Shown piece by piece: positions 36,201-56,310 of a stretch of DNA of 64,000 bases. This DNA comes from Chionoecetes opilio (Eukaryota; Arthropoda; Malacostraca; Decapoda; Majidae), in the NCBI GenBank assembly GCA_016584305.1, contig JACEEZ010018909.1, positions 7,501 to 71,500 of the forward strand, written 5' to 3'. The notes under the pieces are model-generated. The model saw only the letters and a list, made by a program, of their open reading frames with translations. It was not told the DNA's origin and made no database searches. The position numbers were made by a program, and so were the translations under genes. Position 1 is the first letter of the stretch, and each line of letters starts with the position of its first letter.

Positions 36201-39200
36201 TTCATCGAGAAAAGACCCATTTTTACCCCCGGCAATTTTTTTCTCAAATATTTTTTAAAAACCCGGGAACTTTTAAAACTAATTGGGCAAATAATTACTT
36301 GCGGGGCTTTTACCCCCTTTCTTAAATATCGGGTAACTTACTAATTTCCCATACTGGAACATTTTTGTCACTTAGCGTTTTTTTAAAATAATCTTTAATG
36401 GGAGCAAAATTTGGGGACTGTGACTTTCGCGAAGAAATCGCGGCTAAAATTTCGTCCCCCCCCCACGGATTTTGGGTGTGGGGCCCCGTTTCAAACAAAT
36501 ACTTTGTATTTTCGTCTACGTTATTTTCCCTATTTACCAGTCTATCCCTTTCGAGTCCCGCTACATGTTTACTGGTTTCTGGTTTAAAGGAGTTTCGTCT
36601 TCTTTTTTTTAAAATACCCCCATTAAAGTAAATTTTATTGATACGAACGCCATACTCCTTTTTTATTTTTTACCAAGAATTTTTATTATCTTTCAAGGGG
36701 GCCCAATACTTGTTTTTGACGTTTTTTCTTTACTTCGAACGTTTGAAAGAAAACCCTTTTTGGGTTTTTATTTTGGGTTTCCTTTTCAATTTTTTTCTTC
36801 CCTACCCCCGCTTTTTTTTACTTAATTATTCCCTTTTCAGGGGGACGTTTGACGTCATTGTATTTTCTAGAAAACGCAGGCTGCATTTTGATCGTTTGTA
36901 AACTTTATAGCTCGGCGGGGTTTTTTGTCAATGAAATTTTTTGGATCTCTTATTCCCAACTTGGTCTTTTATGGTTTTTTCAAAAAAGTTTTTTTTCCCT
37001 TTCCATAACATGTTTTTTTTTTTCCCCCACTGATTGGGGTTTATTTGTGAAAACCCTTAAAACTGTTTTTCGGCGTTATTACCATTTAGTAGGTCAATCC
37101 CCTTTAAATTCGCTTTGGAAACCCTGCTATCCCTTTGTGAAAACTGCTTTATTAAAAATTTGGGACAGTAAACCCATTTTCTGTGATATCTACATTGCAA
37201 ATTTTATGCCGCTTTTTGATTAACCTGTGATCACTGGGTTTTTTCCAAATGTTTTACCTATATCGAGTAAATCAATTCAATTGGGCGGTAGTGAAAACTA
37301 AATCCCAGGGGTCTATTAAACCCCTTTAGGCTCACGGGCCCCCCCTGATTTAAATATACTTCGTTCACCATATCAAGCAATGATACCTTTTTCCCCTTTT
37401 CGGGAAAAATTATTTTTTCCGTTTATAAAAGGTAGGTTAAAATCTCCACCAAAAAATTTTTAAAACGTTAAATTAAATTTTTTCACAAATGAAATTTTTC
37501 TCTCATACAGGAGGCAATCTACTTCCGCATTAGATTTGGGAGGACGATATATTGTCCCAATAGTTTTGCAATTTTAACCCTTTCAAACTTAATCTTTGCG
37601 TGACTGAGCATAGGATCTTTGTTTTACTTTTTCGAAATTTTGGGTGGCTTGCAAATTTTCTTTAATGTAAGAATTTACCAAACCCCCCACCTGCCCTTTT
37701 TCTTGGCGAAAAATTTAGGGAAAATTTTTTATAGCCTGGAAAGGCTAAATTTTTTGCTAATAAAAGTTTAAAACTTTTGTGTTTTACCCAACTCTCAGTG
37801 AACTGACGATTCTGGCGTTTCGGCAACCCAAAGTATGCTAAAAATCGTTTTCGCTTTAAATAATGCTTCTGGCATTTGTGTTTTGAGTTAAATTTTAGTT
37901 TTCCTTTATGTTTTTGGGGAAAATTTCAGGAGGAGGGGGGAGGAGGAGAATCAAATACCCTCCGCACCTCCTCTTTCTCTCCCCCCCCGAATGGCCCTTT
38001 TGTGGAAAAACCCCTCATCCCCCCCCCCCCCACCCTCTCTCCCCCCTCCCCAAAACCCCCCAGCCCCCCACCCCGCCCCCCCCCCGGGCCCCCAAAAAAA
38101 ACACCCACGGGCCCCCCCCCCCACCCAAAAACCCAAAAACACACACACGAAAAACTTTGAAGCAAAGTACCTCACCCCCTTCAAACCCCCTCACCCTTCA
38201 CCCCCAACCAAAACCCCCCCCCTCCCCCTTTTAACACCTTGTCCCCGGTTTTAACATTCCTTTCCTACCCCCCCCCACCCCCCCCCTTCACTCCATTTCC
38301 TTTGGGCCCCAATACATCTCCCCTTTCAACCCCCCCGGGATTTTCTCTCTCTCTCTCCCCCTCTCTCTCCCCCTGGCCTCTAATCTCCAAACGTTTTTTT
38401 CCCCTTCATCTCTCCTCTCTCCGGGTCCCCCCCTCCCCCTCCCCTCTGCTCTCTCCTCTCACTCCCTCCCTCCCCCCCCCCCTCCCCTTTTGTTTCCCTC
38501 CCTCCCCCCCCCCGGGCCCGTCCTTCCTCCCCCCCCCCTCCCGGAAATTAACCCCCCCTTTCCCCGCCCCCCTTCCCCCCTCCTCCCCCGTCAAAAAAAA
38601 AAGCCCCCCTTTCCCCCCCCCTTCCCCTTCAAAGCCCCCAAAAGTTTGCCTTTAAATCTCTCCTCCTCCCTCCCCCCTTGGTTCCCCTTTCCCCCCTTCG
38701 GGGTTTTTTTTTGTTGGTCCTGTTGTTTTGTTGGTTCCCTTTTGGTGTGGGGTGTAGGGGGGGGGGGGTTTTTTGGTTTGCCCGAATTGGGGGGTTTTGT
38801 TTTTTTTGGGGGGGTTTTTGGGGGTTTTTTGGGGGTGTGGTTTTGTGTGTGTGGTGTGTGTGTGTGTGTGGTGTGGTGTGTGTGTGGGGGGTGTGGTGTT
38901 TTGTGTGTGTGTTTTTGGTGTGTGTGTTTTTTGTGTGTGTGGGGTGTGTGTGTGTGTGTTGTGTGTGTGTGTGTGTGGGGTGTTTGTTGTTTTGGGGGGT
39001 TTTTTTTTGGGGTTTTTTGGGTTTTTTGGGGGGTTTTTTTTTGGGGGGGTTTTTTTTTGGGGTTTTTTTTTTGGTTTTTCTTTTTCCAATTAAAAACCTT
39101 TTCAATTCGAAAGGGGTTTTTTTCCTCCCCCCCCCCCCCATCCCCTCCCTTTCATCTTTTTCTTTTTTTCCCCCTTCTCTCCTCCCCTCCTCTCGGAAAC

Positions 39201-39300
39201 TCTCGTCATTCCTTCCCCCTCTCTTCCCCCTCTCTCAGTAAAACCCCGAAACCCCCCTTTAAAGAAAAGAAAGATGCACATTCATACACAATCATTCCCC
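31740..39300. other. probable low-quality, unpolished sequence
   Basis: From about 31740 the DNA changes character: G, C, T and A runs of three to ten become dense, GT tracts are smeared into GGGG and TTTT (33080-33655, 38820-38990), and a known repeat (34640-34915) is a distorted version of 26951-27195. The character returns to normal by about 39300. I treat base-level content here as unreliable. Confidence 0.75.
34640..37890 (-). pseudogene. CR1-like LINE (endonuclease and reverse transcriptase), shredded
   Basis: Read right to left, the motif order of a CR1-type ORF is visible across several frames. First come Y-R-P-P near 37555 and G-D-F-N-L-P near 37440, typical of the apurinic-like endonuclease. 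Next is the P-Q-G motif near 35875 with L-I-Y-I downstream, then a damaged catalytic motif K-F-A-(D-D)-T-K-L-G near 35790. A-N-M-M-L-G-L-I-K follows near 35480, and P-L-R-N-L-S-F-E-E-R-L near 35260. R-I-R-G-D-L-I comes next, and finally a degraded W-N-x-L-P-type C-terminus near 35000. The 3' UTR at 34640-34915 matches the fragment at 26951. Frame changes are far too many for ordinary decay at this level of motif conservation, which fits sequencing error. The intact state of the locus cannot be judged. Confidence 0.65.
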
Positions 39301-39513
39301 GCACGGGGGTACCAGAGAGAGAGAGAGAAGATAAAAGAGGGAAAAAAGACGGGGAGAGAGAAGAGAAGAGAGAGAGAGAGGAAGAGAGAAGAGAGAAGAG
39401 AAGAGGGAGAAAAGAGAGGCCCAAAATAGGAAAAAAAACTGGTCAGCAACACGTGGAGAAAAGAGAATAGAGCAAAGCGAAGAAATAACAAAATTAATGG
39501 GTCATGCCACGCC

Positions 39514-39575
<62 letters not shown>

Positions 39576-39684
39576 GCTTCACGCGTGACTTAACACAACT
39601 TTCACTAACTCCGTCACCGTCACCATTACCCACTCCACGCCCCTCGGCAACACAACCTGGCTAGAAGACCCGCCCCACACAACG
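39301..39684. other. (AG), (CT) tracts, no gene seen
   Basis: AG-rich DNA at 39312-39415, a CT tract at 39515-39574 and unique sequence. Confidence 0.65.
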
Positions 39685-39925
39685 ACATCCGGACGCATAT
39701 TCCCGTTTTCTGGGAGAGTATGTGGCGTTTACTCTTGTACACATCAGGTTAGGTTACGTTAGGTTACGGATAGGGTAGGATAGGTTGGCATAGGCTTCTT
39801 TCATGTAACTTTGCTCGGAAATCACAATGAGAGTATTTCCGAGACAATCCTACGCTTAGTTTCGGAGCTACAGCCAAGCGTCTTCACTCGGAAACCACAT
39901 ACTCTCATAGAGAACAGGAATACGT
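39685..39925 (+). repeat. dispersed repeat X, third copy
   Basis: Matches 16985-17250 and 18545-18790 at GTTTACTCTTG, GGTTACG, AATCACAATGAGAGTATTT and AAGCGTCTTCACTCGGAAAC. It lies 20 kb from the tandem units, so X is dispersed and not simply part of the duplication. Confidence 0.65.
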
Positions 39926-40593
39926 CACCCGAACCAACACCACTGCAGCGAGAGGGCCACTTCCTTCCTCTCTCCCTCTTCCTCCTAGTGGTGCCTTCCT
40001 CTCTCAAACAGGACTAGTAGAAATGAGAGGAGAATTAGTTTAGGTTGCTTGTAGGAGAGAAAAAAGGAAGGAAGTATGGAAGGCAGGAAGGAGGAAGATA
40101 GTACAGATAGAAAAAGCTTGATAATGATAGGGAAGAATTTTAAGGTAAGATTTGTTGCGGTCATTTGCAGTAGAGAAAATGAGAAAAAGGGAGAAAGGAA
40201 GAAAGGAAGGAAAGAAGGAGGCAGATAATACAGATAGAAAAAGCTTGATAATGATGGGAAGTGTGGTGAGGTGATGATGTGTAAATGCTATCATCTTCCC
40301 ATCATTTTCCACATTGCTATAATCTCCTTTCTTCATGTTATTATCATTGTCCCCCTCTTCCCCATTTATTCATTTATCTCTACTCGTTCCCTCTATACGG
40401 TTCATAGTTCCTCCCTTTTCCACTCCTTTTTCCCACAAGCTCTGAGTCCCTCCTCCTTTCTTTCCTCTCAACGCCCCTCTTCGTCACCTCCTTCCTTCTT
40501 CCCTCTTCGCCCTTACAACCTGCGTGAGTACGTTCCCTCATGACCACTTTAAGGAATCTGTAGTAAGCTTGTGTAAGAGATTTGCACATTCAC

Positions 40594-40662
<69 letters not shown>

Positions 40663-40941
40663 ACAGAAAGTCATCTAGTACAGAGACGATAATTAGATGT
40701 AATGAGCTTAAGATATCACACTAATACCACCTCACTTCTTTTTGATGACACATTATTATATCCTGACAAAAGATTAAGTTTTCTAATGTATTTTTCTTTC
40801 TTGGGAACTCTCACCCCCTAGTGACCTGTCTTTCCCTCGCCCTGCACCCTCCCTCCACGCCAGGCTGGGGGCACTCACATAAAAGAGAAGAAGGGAATGC
40901 TGAAATGGTCCCCGAGGGCATCGTTTGGTCCGTGAGTGTGT
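39926..40941. other. no gene; small duplication and (AC)n
   Basis: ACAGATAGAAAAAGCTTGAT occurs at about 40102 and again at about 40229, marking a tandem duplication of about 127 bp. AC tract at 40597-40654. Confidence 0.65.
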
Positions 40942-41224
40942 GTATTCATCTAGTTGTATTTTACAGGGCCAGAGCGACGCTCGTATGGCCCCGTCTCCAT
41001 ATCAACATTTTTATCATTCATCCTTAGTGCTTAGTTTTTGGCCGAAGTCAGCACCCCGGAAAGCAGGTCACAAACCCCGGCTAACACCCGGTACCCATTC
41101 ACTGCTGGGTGGACAGGGGCTTGGGTTTTAAGGAAACAGCCCATCTGTTTCCGCTCCGCCCGGGGATCGAACCCGGGACTTCTCGGTTGTGAACCGAGCG
41201 TGCTTCCCCTACACTACGGAGTAC
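40942..41224 (-). mobile_element. tRNA-Val-derived SINE (family V), copy 2
   Basis: Minus-strand copy. It keeps the B-box GGTTCGATCCCCGGG and the 3' tail CAACTAGATGAATACACAC but has a small deletion in the D-arm region, so the cloverleaf is broken. It is followed by a GT tract (41230-41273) and then a LINE 3' end with a related tail. Confidence 0.9.
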
Positions 41225-41226
41225 CC

Positions 41227-41272
<46 letters not shown>

Positions 41273-41275
<3 letters not shown>

Positions 41276-41585
41276 TTACCTAGTTGTAACATACAGGAAA
41301 AGAGCTATGCTCGTACTGTCCCGTCTCCAAATCTACTATTATCCAGCTTGCCTTTGAAGTCCTGAATACTTCTTGCATTAATCACTTTTGCATCAAGATT
41401 GTTCCAGGCTTCTATGCTTCTATACGGGAAGCTGTATTTTTTTTGTCCCTCTTGCATGTTGTCCTTTTCAATTTCTTCTCATGACCTCTTGCACTTCTAT
41501 CGTCCCACACAAACAGATATTCTCTATCAATTTTTTCCAGACCCATTGATGCTCTTCTATACACTGCTATAAACTCTCCCCTTTC
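41273..41585 (-). mobile_element. CR1-like LINE 3' end
   Basis: On the minus strand this encodes the last part of a CR1-type ORF: R-G-E-F-I-A-V-Y-R-R, then R-G-H-E-K-K-L, then W-N-N-L-D-A-K-V-I-N-A-R-S and F-K-G-K-L-D. An 8-bp tandem duplication (ATAGAAGC twice, near 41403-41418) breaks the frame before the W-N-N-L-D motif. The 3' tail reads TACAACTAGGTAAATACAC and resembles the tail of the family V SINE. The element is cut off at its 5' side by a GTGC/GT microsatellite. Confidence 0.8.
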
Positions 41586-41595
41586 TCGTGTGTGG

Positions 41596-43996
<2,401 letters not shown>

Positions 43997-44030
43997 ATGT
44001 GTGTGTGTGTGTGTGTGTGATGACGCACAC

Positions 44031-44137
44031 AGTGCTCTTTACCAAGAGATCGGTTTCTATGAGCTCCAAGCTCTTACTGAGAGGGTAACAGTTAAAGATC
44101 GCGTGTCCATCGCGTGATCAAGCCGTGAGTGATTTAG

Positions 44138-44141
<4 letters not shown>
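44031..44141 (+). mobile_element. SINE family B, partial copy 4
   Basis: Holds the family B words TACCAAGAGATCGGT and ATGAGCTCCAAGCTC and ends in an (AC)n tail. The head is missing. Confidence 0.65.
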
Positions 44142-44174
<33 letters not shown>

Positions 44175-44187
44175 GGGACACAAGGGA

Positions 44188-44470
44188 GCTCCGTAGTGTA
44201 AGGGTTAGCACGCTCGGCTCACAACCGAGAAGTCCCGGGTTCGATCCCCGGGCGGAGCGAAGACAGACGGGCGGTCTTCTTAAAACCCGAGCCCCTGTCC
44301 ACCCAGCAGTGAATGGGTACCGGGTGTTAGCCGGGGATTTGTGACCCGCCTCCCGGGGTGATGGCTTCGGCCAACACTAAGAACTAAGGATGAATGATAA
44401 AAATGTTGATATGGAGATGGGGCCATACGAGCGTCGCTCTGGCCCTGTCAAATACAACTAGATGAATACA
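44188..44470 (+). mobile_element. tRNA-Val-derived SINE (family V), copy 3, best cloverleaf
   Basis: Positions 44188-44258 fold as a full tRNA: acceptor GCTCCGT with GCGGAGC, anticodon stem CTCGG with CCGAG around loop CTCACAA (anticodon CAC, valine), and T-stem CCGGG with CCCGG around TTCGATC. A unique body of about 200 bp and the tail CAACTAGATGAATACACAC follow. The body and tail, shared by all five copies, show it is a SINE and not a tRNA-Val gene. Internal A and B boxes should act as an RNA polymerase III promoter. Confidence 0.93.
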
Positions 44471-45043
44471 CACACACAGTATAACCCGAACAGTTTCAAT
44501 AATAACCAGGGAGTACAGAGGAGTGACGCACCGCAGCGGAGGGAGAGTGGCCGCCCATTCCCCTGTAACGGTGCAGAGGAAGGAGGGAAGGGCGGGAGGC
44601 AGGGCTGGGGGCGGCTGGGGCTTCCCTCAGCAACACTTCCCTCTCGATATCCTGAAGGACCCGCCCCCCTGAGGCCCTGGTACTAGGGTGAAGGAGGGGA
44701 GGCGGGAGGAATGTGGAGTGGTGTATTGAGGGGAGGGGAGAAGAGACGAAGAATGAGGGGATGAGGGAGGGGAACAAGGGGAAGACGAAGGAAAAATAAA
44801 GTATATATGTACGCACGTTCGGTATGGCGAGGAAAAGATAGATGAAGGTGTGAGGAGGCGTGACAAGGGTGAGGGAGGGACGGCAGTACACTGACTTCCT
44901 GGTGCTGGAGGGAGACTATGGGAGGGAGAGGATAGGCACGTGGCCACATCCGGGAGAAGGAAAAGGCAGGGGGGAGGGGGAAGGAAATTTAACAGGAACA
45001 AACGTTAACAATACCCCTACTTCAGCCCCCTCAACTCTTCTTC
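44471..45043. other. no gene seen
   Basis: Purine-rich unique DNA. No coding unit recognised. Confidence 0.6.
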
Positions 45044-48060
<3,017 letters not shown>

Positions 48061-48572
48061 GTAAGCATTCGTCACCACCACCACTAAGATCATCACCACT
48101 GCAGCCTTCTTAATATCCTCATCTCTATCGCGTTAACGTATATCTCTCTTTTTTTTCTCTCTCTCTCTCTCTCTCTAAGAAATTAAGTTAATTTTTGTCA
48201 CAACCACACCCAGAGAGAAAGGAAGAGAGAAAAATACGGCTGGTCACAAGTAACAAGTAACGAGACAAAAGCAAACAAACACACACAGTAGGAAAGGAAA
48301 TTATAACTACATACACAAAAAGATATAGTGAATGTCACGTACTTACACACACACACACACACACGCACACACACACACGGAAAGGTCTTCTACCCTTCAT
48401 GCCTTCTATACAAATTCTCTCTCTCTCTCTCTCTCTCTCTTAAAGATGAGGGGTTCTTCCTGCAACCCTACTCCTTTAGTTAAAACAATGACGTGTGTGT
48501 GTGTGTGTTTCTATATTTATCCGCTATTCAGCTGTACGTGCATCCTACACCATTACATCAGAGTGCATGCAA

Positions 48573-48610
<38 letters not shown>

Positions 48611-49271
48611 CCTAACGTCTCTACTCCAACACGTGGAGACTCTTAGATCCTTCACCTCCATTTCTCCCTCATTCTTATTTCTCCCCCCTCCATCCCCTCC
48701 CCTCCATCCCCTCTCTTCTTATGTACCTTTTCTCCCCACTTCCCTCAATCCAAGTGTGTACCTTATGTCCCCTCGCTCACTCCCTCTCTTTTCCTCCCCT
48801 TCTGTCTCCTCCTAACCCCACCCCTTAGATCTGTGTATGGTAGGGGGATAAAACAGTGTGTGTGTGTGTTTGTGTGAGGGAGGGGCGGAAAGCGTGCCCG
48901 TGGTTCAGGAAGAGGAGGGTAGCGTGTGGTGGGGGTGGTTGTGGTGAGGGGGGATGGAGGACAAGGAGGGGCCACGTGTGACAGGGGGGGTGGGGGGGAT
49001 TATTGATTATTATCTGGTGAGGGGTTGCGGGTAGGTTGCTGCTGCTGCTACTGTTGCTGTTACGCGAGCCATTACTGTGCCTGTGTTGTTGTTTATATGG
49101 TTGTAGCTGCTTCTACTGTGTCCGTGTTTACCTGGGTATACACAATGTTAATATTTGGTGAACGGACAAGTAACAGTAAGAAAGGCAATATCTCGAAGTG
49201 TATGAATAGATGATATAATAGATAACTTGATAAATAAGATAATCAATAATGAGCAACACAAAAAACACAGC

Positions 49272-49320
<49 letters not shown>

Positions 49321-49384
49321 AGAGAGAGAGAGAAGAGAGAGAGAGAGTGTGCTACAACTTAAACTCTTGTCCTGCCCTGGGTTT

Positions 49385-49449
<65 letters not shown>

Positions 49450-49715
49450 ACTGATAGACTATTTGACATTGATATTACTGCAGTACTAGTAGTAGTAGTA
49501 GTGGTGATGGTGGTGGTAGAGGTAATAGGAATAAAATTAATATTAATAATTACGAGCGAGCGCGAAGCGCTCGTGAGTCCTCACTGGTACGGGATTTTTC
49601 CGGGATAAGCGGCCGACCCGACCCGACCGACCATCACGCTTTTCAGGAGCTTATATCTTTGGAATCCCGCTTCCGATTGATAAGCGGTCTTCGCCATCTG
49701 ATTCAATTCCTACAG
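48061..49715 (+). repeat. tandem triplication, unit 2
   Basis: The same order of markers is shifted by about 1656 bp. The AG tract (49276-49346) is shorter and interrupted, and the unit has an extra CCCTCCATCC block near 48695, which it shares with unit 3. Confidence 0.92.
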
Positions 49716-50806
49716 TAAGCATTCGTCACTACCACCACTAAGATCATCACCACTACAGCCTTCTTAATATCCTCATCTCTATCGCGTTAACGTAATATCT
49801 CTTTTTTTTCTTCTCTCTCTCTCTCTCTAAGAAATTAAGTTAATTTTTGTCACAACCACACCCAGAGAGAAAGGAAGAGAGAAAAATACGGCTGGTCACA
49901 AGTAACAAGTAACGAGACAAAAGCAAACAAACACACACAGTAGGAAAGGAAATTATAACTACATACATAAAAAGATATAGTGAATGTCACGTACTTACAC
50001 ACACACACACACACACACGGAAAGGTCTTCTACCCTTCATGCCTTCTTTACAAATTCTCTCTCTCTCTCTTAAAGATGAGGGGTTCTTCCTGCAACCCTA
50101 CTCCTGAAGTTAAAACAATGACGTGTGTGTGTGTGTGTTTCTATATTTATCCGCTATTCAGCTGTACGTGCATCTTACACCATTACATCAGAGTGCATGC
50201 AACATCTCTCTCTCTCTCTCTCTCTCTCTGTACCTAACGTCTGTACTCCAACACGTGGAGACTCTTAGATCCTTCACCTCCATTTCTCCCTCATTCTTAT
50301 TTCTCCCCCCTCCATCCCCTCCCCTCCATCCCCTCTCTTCTTATGTACCTTTTCTCCCCACTTCCCTCAATCCAAGTGTGTACCTTATGTCCCCTCGCTC
50401 ACTCCCTCTCTTTTCCTCCCCTTCTGTCTCCTCCCAACCGCCCCCCTTTAAATCTGTGTATGGTAAGGGGATAAAACTAGTGTGTGTGTTTGAGTGAGGG
50501 AGGGGCGGAAGCGTGCCCGTGGTAGAGGAGGGTAGTGTGTGGTGGGGGTGGGGGTGGTAAGGGGGATGGAGGACAGGAGGGGCCATGTGTGACGGGTGGG
50601 GGGGGATTATTGATTATTATCTGGTGAGGGGTTGCGGGTAGGTTGCTGCTGCTGCTACTGTTGCTGTTACGCGAGCCATTACTGTGCCTGTGTTGTTGTA
50701 GCTGCTTCTACTGTGACCGTGTTTACCTGGGTATACACAATGTTAATATTTGGTGAACGGACAAGTAACAGTAAGAAAGGCAATATCTCGAAGTGTATGA
50801 ATAAAT
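49716..50806 (+). repeat. tandem triplication, unit 3 (3'-truncated)
   Basis: Follows unit 2 by about 1630 bp and stops at AAGTGTATGAATA near 50803, where an AAT repeat begins. The AG/GT block and the GAGCG hairpin block are missing. Confidence 0.92.
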
Positions 50807-51929
50807 AATAATAATAATAATACTGTCATGAGTTCTATTAAGTCACCGCAGGAGGCAGTCAGGACTAAGAATGAGTGAATGAAAACTTTCCTTTTCTCTA
50901 GGAAGCAGCATTCAATATTTTGTGTTTACTGTTTTGCCGCCGCTGATTCCCTGCCAGGAGGGGAAGACAACGGAAGAAAAAAAATCGCCCCCACAGGAGA
51001 CGGCGCATAGTAACTTTTGCTCTTGTCTCGTAACACCAAGTGCAGGAAAACCCAAGACACAGGAAAAATAATAAGAAAAAATACACTGTACGAGGAACCC
51101 AACACACACACACAGACACACACACACACACGCGATATTCTGCCTTCGCGTCACATTGTATCTATATTTAAACACCAAGGCTGTCCTAATGTAATGTTGT
51201 AGTTGTTCTTCCTGATTGTTTCTGCCTCCCCCAGCCGTCCCCGCGCGGCTGTGCAATGCAAGGGTTTAGACGACCGCTGCGGACGTGCCTTCGCTAACTA
51301 CTCGATCATAACACTAGGAAGATAATCATCAACAGCACAAACAGGAGGGAGGAGGAGGGAAAGACTTTGAAGGTAAAAAGATGCAGCAAACACACACAAA
51401 CAGAGAAGTAAAAAAAATGCAGTTTCAAGTTACAATTTCCTGAATATTTTTATTGGTTTAAAGGCATCTTGTCCTCCTCCACCTCTCTCTCTCTCTCTCT
51501 CATTCCACTATAAACACTCCTCCTTTAAATTCCGACCAACGAGGAAGAAAAAAAAGAGGAACCGCTGGAACGTCGGGAGGGGAATGGGAATGGAGGGGGC
51601 AGGGAGGAGGGGAGGCACCATCAGGGGGGAGGGGGTGTGGGTGGAATAGTAGGGGGAGGCGGGGAGATGTTTAAAGAGGGGAGGGTGTTCTGTACACACG
51701 CGAGGGGTGGGGTAAGGTTGGGGGAGTGAGGGGAAGGGAGGGGAGTTTTGTGAGGGATGAGATGGGGATTGGGAGAGGGGATGATTGGAAGAGGGAAGGG
51801 AGGGTATATAGGGTTTTATGGATCAAGGAGGGGGAGGGTGATGGAGGGGGTATTACTGGGAGGGGAAGAGAGAGGGGGAGGCTGCAGCTTGGAAAAAAAA
51901 AGAGATACTGCATTGGACGTGGGGGAAGG
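50807..51929. other. no gene seen
   Basis: Unique DNA with short AC (51104-51132) and CT (51483-51501) tracts and G-rich sequence at 51570-51900. Confidence 0.6.
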
Positions 51930-54400
<2,471 letters not shown>

Positions 54401-54540
54401 TCTGGCTTGGCTTAATGGTTAATAGTATGCGTCGATCAGTCCAGCGGTCTGTGGGTTGGCTTCCGCCCCTCCAGGATGTAATGTATGCATGACAAAGGTA
54501 ACAATGGCTACCTATGGATCAGCAGCAGGCGCTGGTGGTG
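54401..54540 (+). mobile_element. possible tRNA-derived SINE head
   Basis: TGGCTTAATGGTTAATAG resembles an A-box and GGGTTGGCTTCC a weak B-box about 45 bp later. Single copy with no clear tail. Confidence 0.3.
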
Positions 54541-54739
54541 GTGGTGGGAAGGGAACTAAAGATTCGTTGCCATGAACGGGGACTTGATATTATCTTATAT
54601 GATGATACCCCTTATAAACGGGCTGACACGCCGTACACGTGCTAGCACGCACGCACACGCACACACACAATCACACAAACACACACAAACACACAATCAC
54701 ACAAACACTCACGTCAATACCCTCAGGCTCATAGTACCT

Positions 54740-55012
54740 AATCCATGCCCCCCCCCTTCACTTCTTCAACCAAGATGTTTCAAAATAATCCTATATCAGA
54801 AAGAAAAACTGAAAAAATGCGTGTTTTTAGCACTTTTATTGTGCACATAATTATTCATTAACACCTTGCATATACCCAGCAGATTTTGTTAGATCATGTT
54901 TAATGCGAAGGCCGAGCTTCAAGTTAAATACTTGACAGTTCTTCCTTTTTCTCTCTTAGCTCACGCCCTCCAAGGTAATTCCCCACGCCCCCCAGATTAA
55001 GAACCGCTGATC
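54740..55012. mobile_element. hAT-like MITE, truncated copy
   Basis: Matches 58070-58533 at TTCACTTCTTCAAC, TTATTCATTAAC, GAGCTTCAAGTTAAATACTT and the end GAACCGCTG. It lacks the left terminal repeat and about 200 bp of interior. Confidence 0.7.
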
Positions 55013-56251
55013 TAAAACAAACCACCAAATGGGAAAAAAAAATGAATACGTAAGTGAACGTACGAGTACAATGCAGCAGCGCCATCACGACGGGTGACAG
55101 CCGCACACAATACCCAAACACAACACTGACAACATTACGTTCCCCACAACACGTTTCAACACAGAAAAAAAAAAAGAAAAAAAAGATCACCGGTGGTGGC
55201 TCCTGTAGGAGTGTCGCTCGTGGCTCTGGCGTCGTCATCCCGTGCCGATACTTAACATTACAGGTATACTCATATATCATGGAATATCAGTCAACGCACA
55301 CTAAATCACACACACACACACACACGTGTGTGTTGTGTTTATGCGCTACACTCACCTGTCGCATCCCCCATGACTGCCGCTCGGTGCCTCGGGGCGGCTG
55401 GGTAACCCTGGCTTATTAGCACCTGCAGCACTCCATCGCCACACGGCTCTTTCCAAAGAAACGTGACAACACTCCTAGATTACTCTGTATTTCTTTGCGA
55501 GACTGACAGCCACTGCGGAAAGTTGAGCCTATATCTCCTGTATCACGGCCATTCACGGCGTGTCAGGGGGTCGCGGGGAACACTATAGTGGGACTGCCAA
55601 GCACTCAACACTCGTGCCACTTAAAGGGGCTCACCGAGGGACACTCGAACCACATCGATCACAACAACATGTCATGTGCGGGCGGGAGCGAGGTAGCGCG
55701 GGACCCAACTCACTCGTACTCAGGCTGATACTGAAGTGAGACTTTTCTTCGACAGTGTTTACATCCATCACCCCCTAGCCTCTGCGCAGCCGGGACCCCC
55801 GGTCAATACAATAGCTGAATCATCACTCCTCCCCGGATCACTGGCACATCTGCCTCGTCCGGCCAACAATGCCCGCCCGCCTGATGTGCCGCCGCGTTCA
55901 AAACGATCCCCGCGAAATATCAGCGGTTGCCTTTGCAGGGTCAACGCCGTGGGGAACGCCGCAGCTCCACCAAACCATAGGTTGCGCTAAGTTATGAACG
56001 GTATAATAATTCAAAGACCATTCTTATGAGCCTATACCTTTGTATGCATGCCGAGTGGATTACCTGCGTTATCATTCATTACCTGCGTTATTTTATTATT
56101 TTTATTTTTTTCCTGTATGCCTTCGGGTGAAAATAAAACTTTAATTATTATAATAATTATTATTATTATTACGCCTATTTACTGCCTTCTACAATGTGCT
56201 CGTTACCTTGACTCTAGAAAGACGCTCCCATTCAGTACCCACGCTGCAGGC

Positions 56252-56310
<59 letters not shown>

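Noticed and set aside
35066..37223. Short hydrophobic Phe/Leu-rich proteins on the plus strand
   Set aside because: They are antisense to the damaged CR1-like LINE and reflect T-rich run errors.
31740..39300. Possible foreign or rapidly evolving DNA insert
   Set aside because: The distorted copy of a local LINE and the smeared microsatellites point to sequencing error and not to foreign origin.
44188..44258. Stand-alone tRNA-Val(CAC) gene
   Set aside because: The cloverleaf is good, but the sequence is followed by the same body and tail as four other copies, so it is the head of a SINE.
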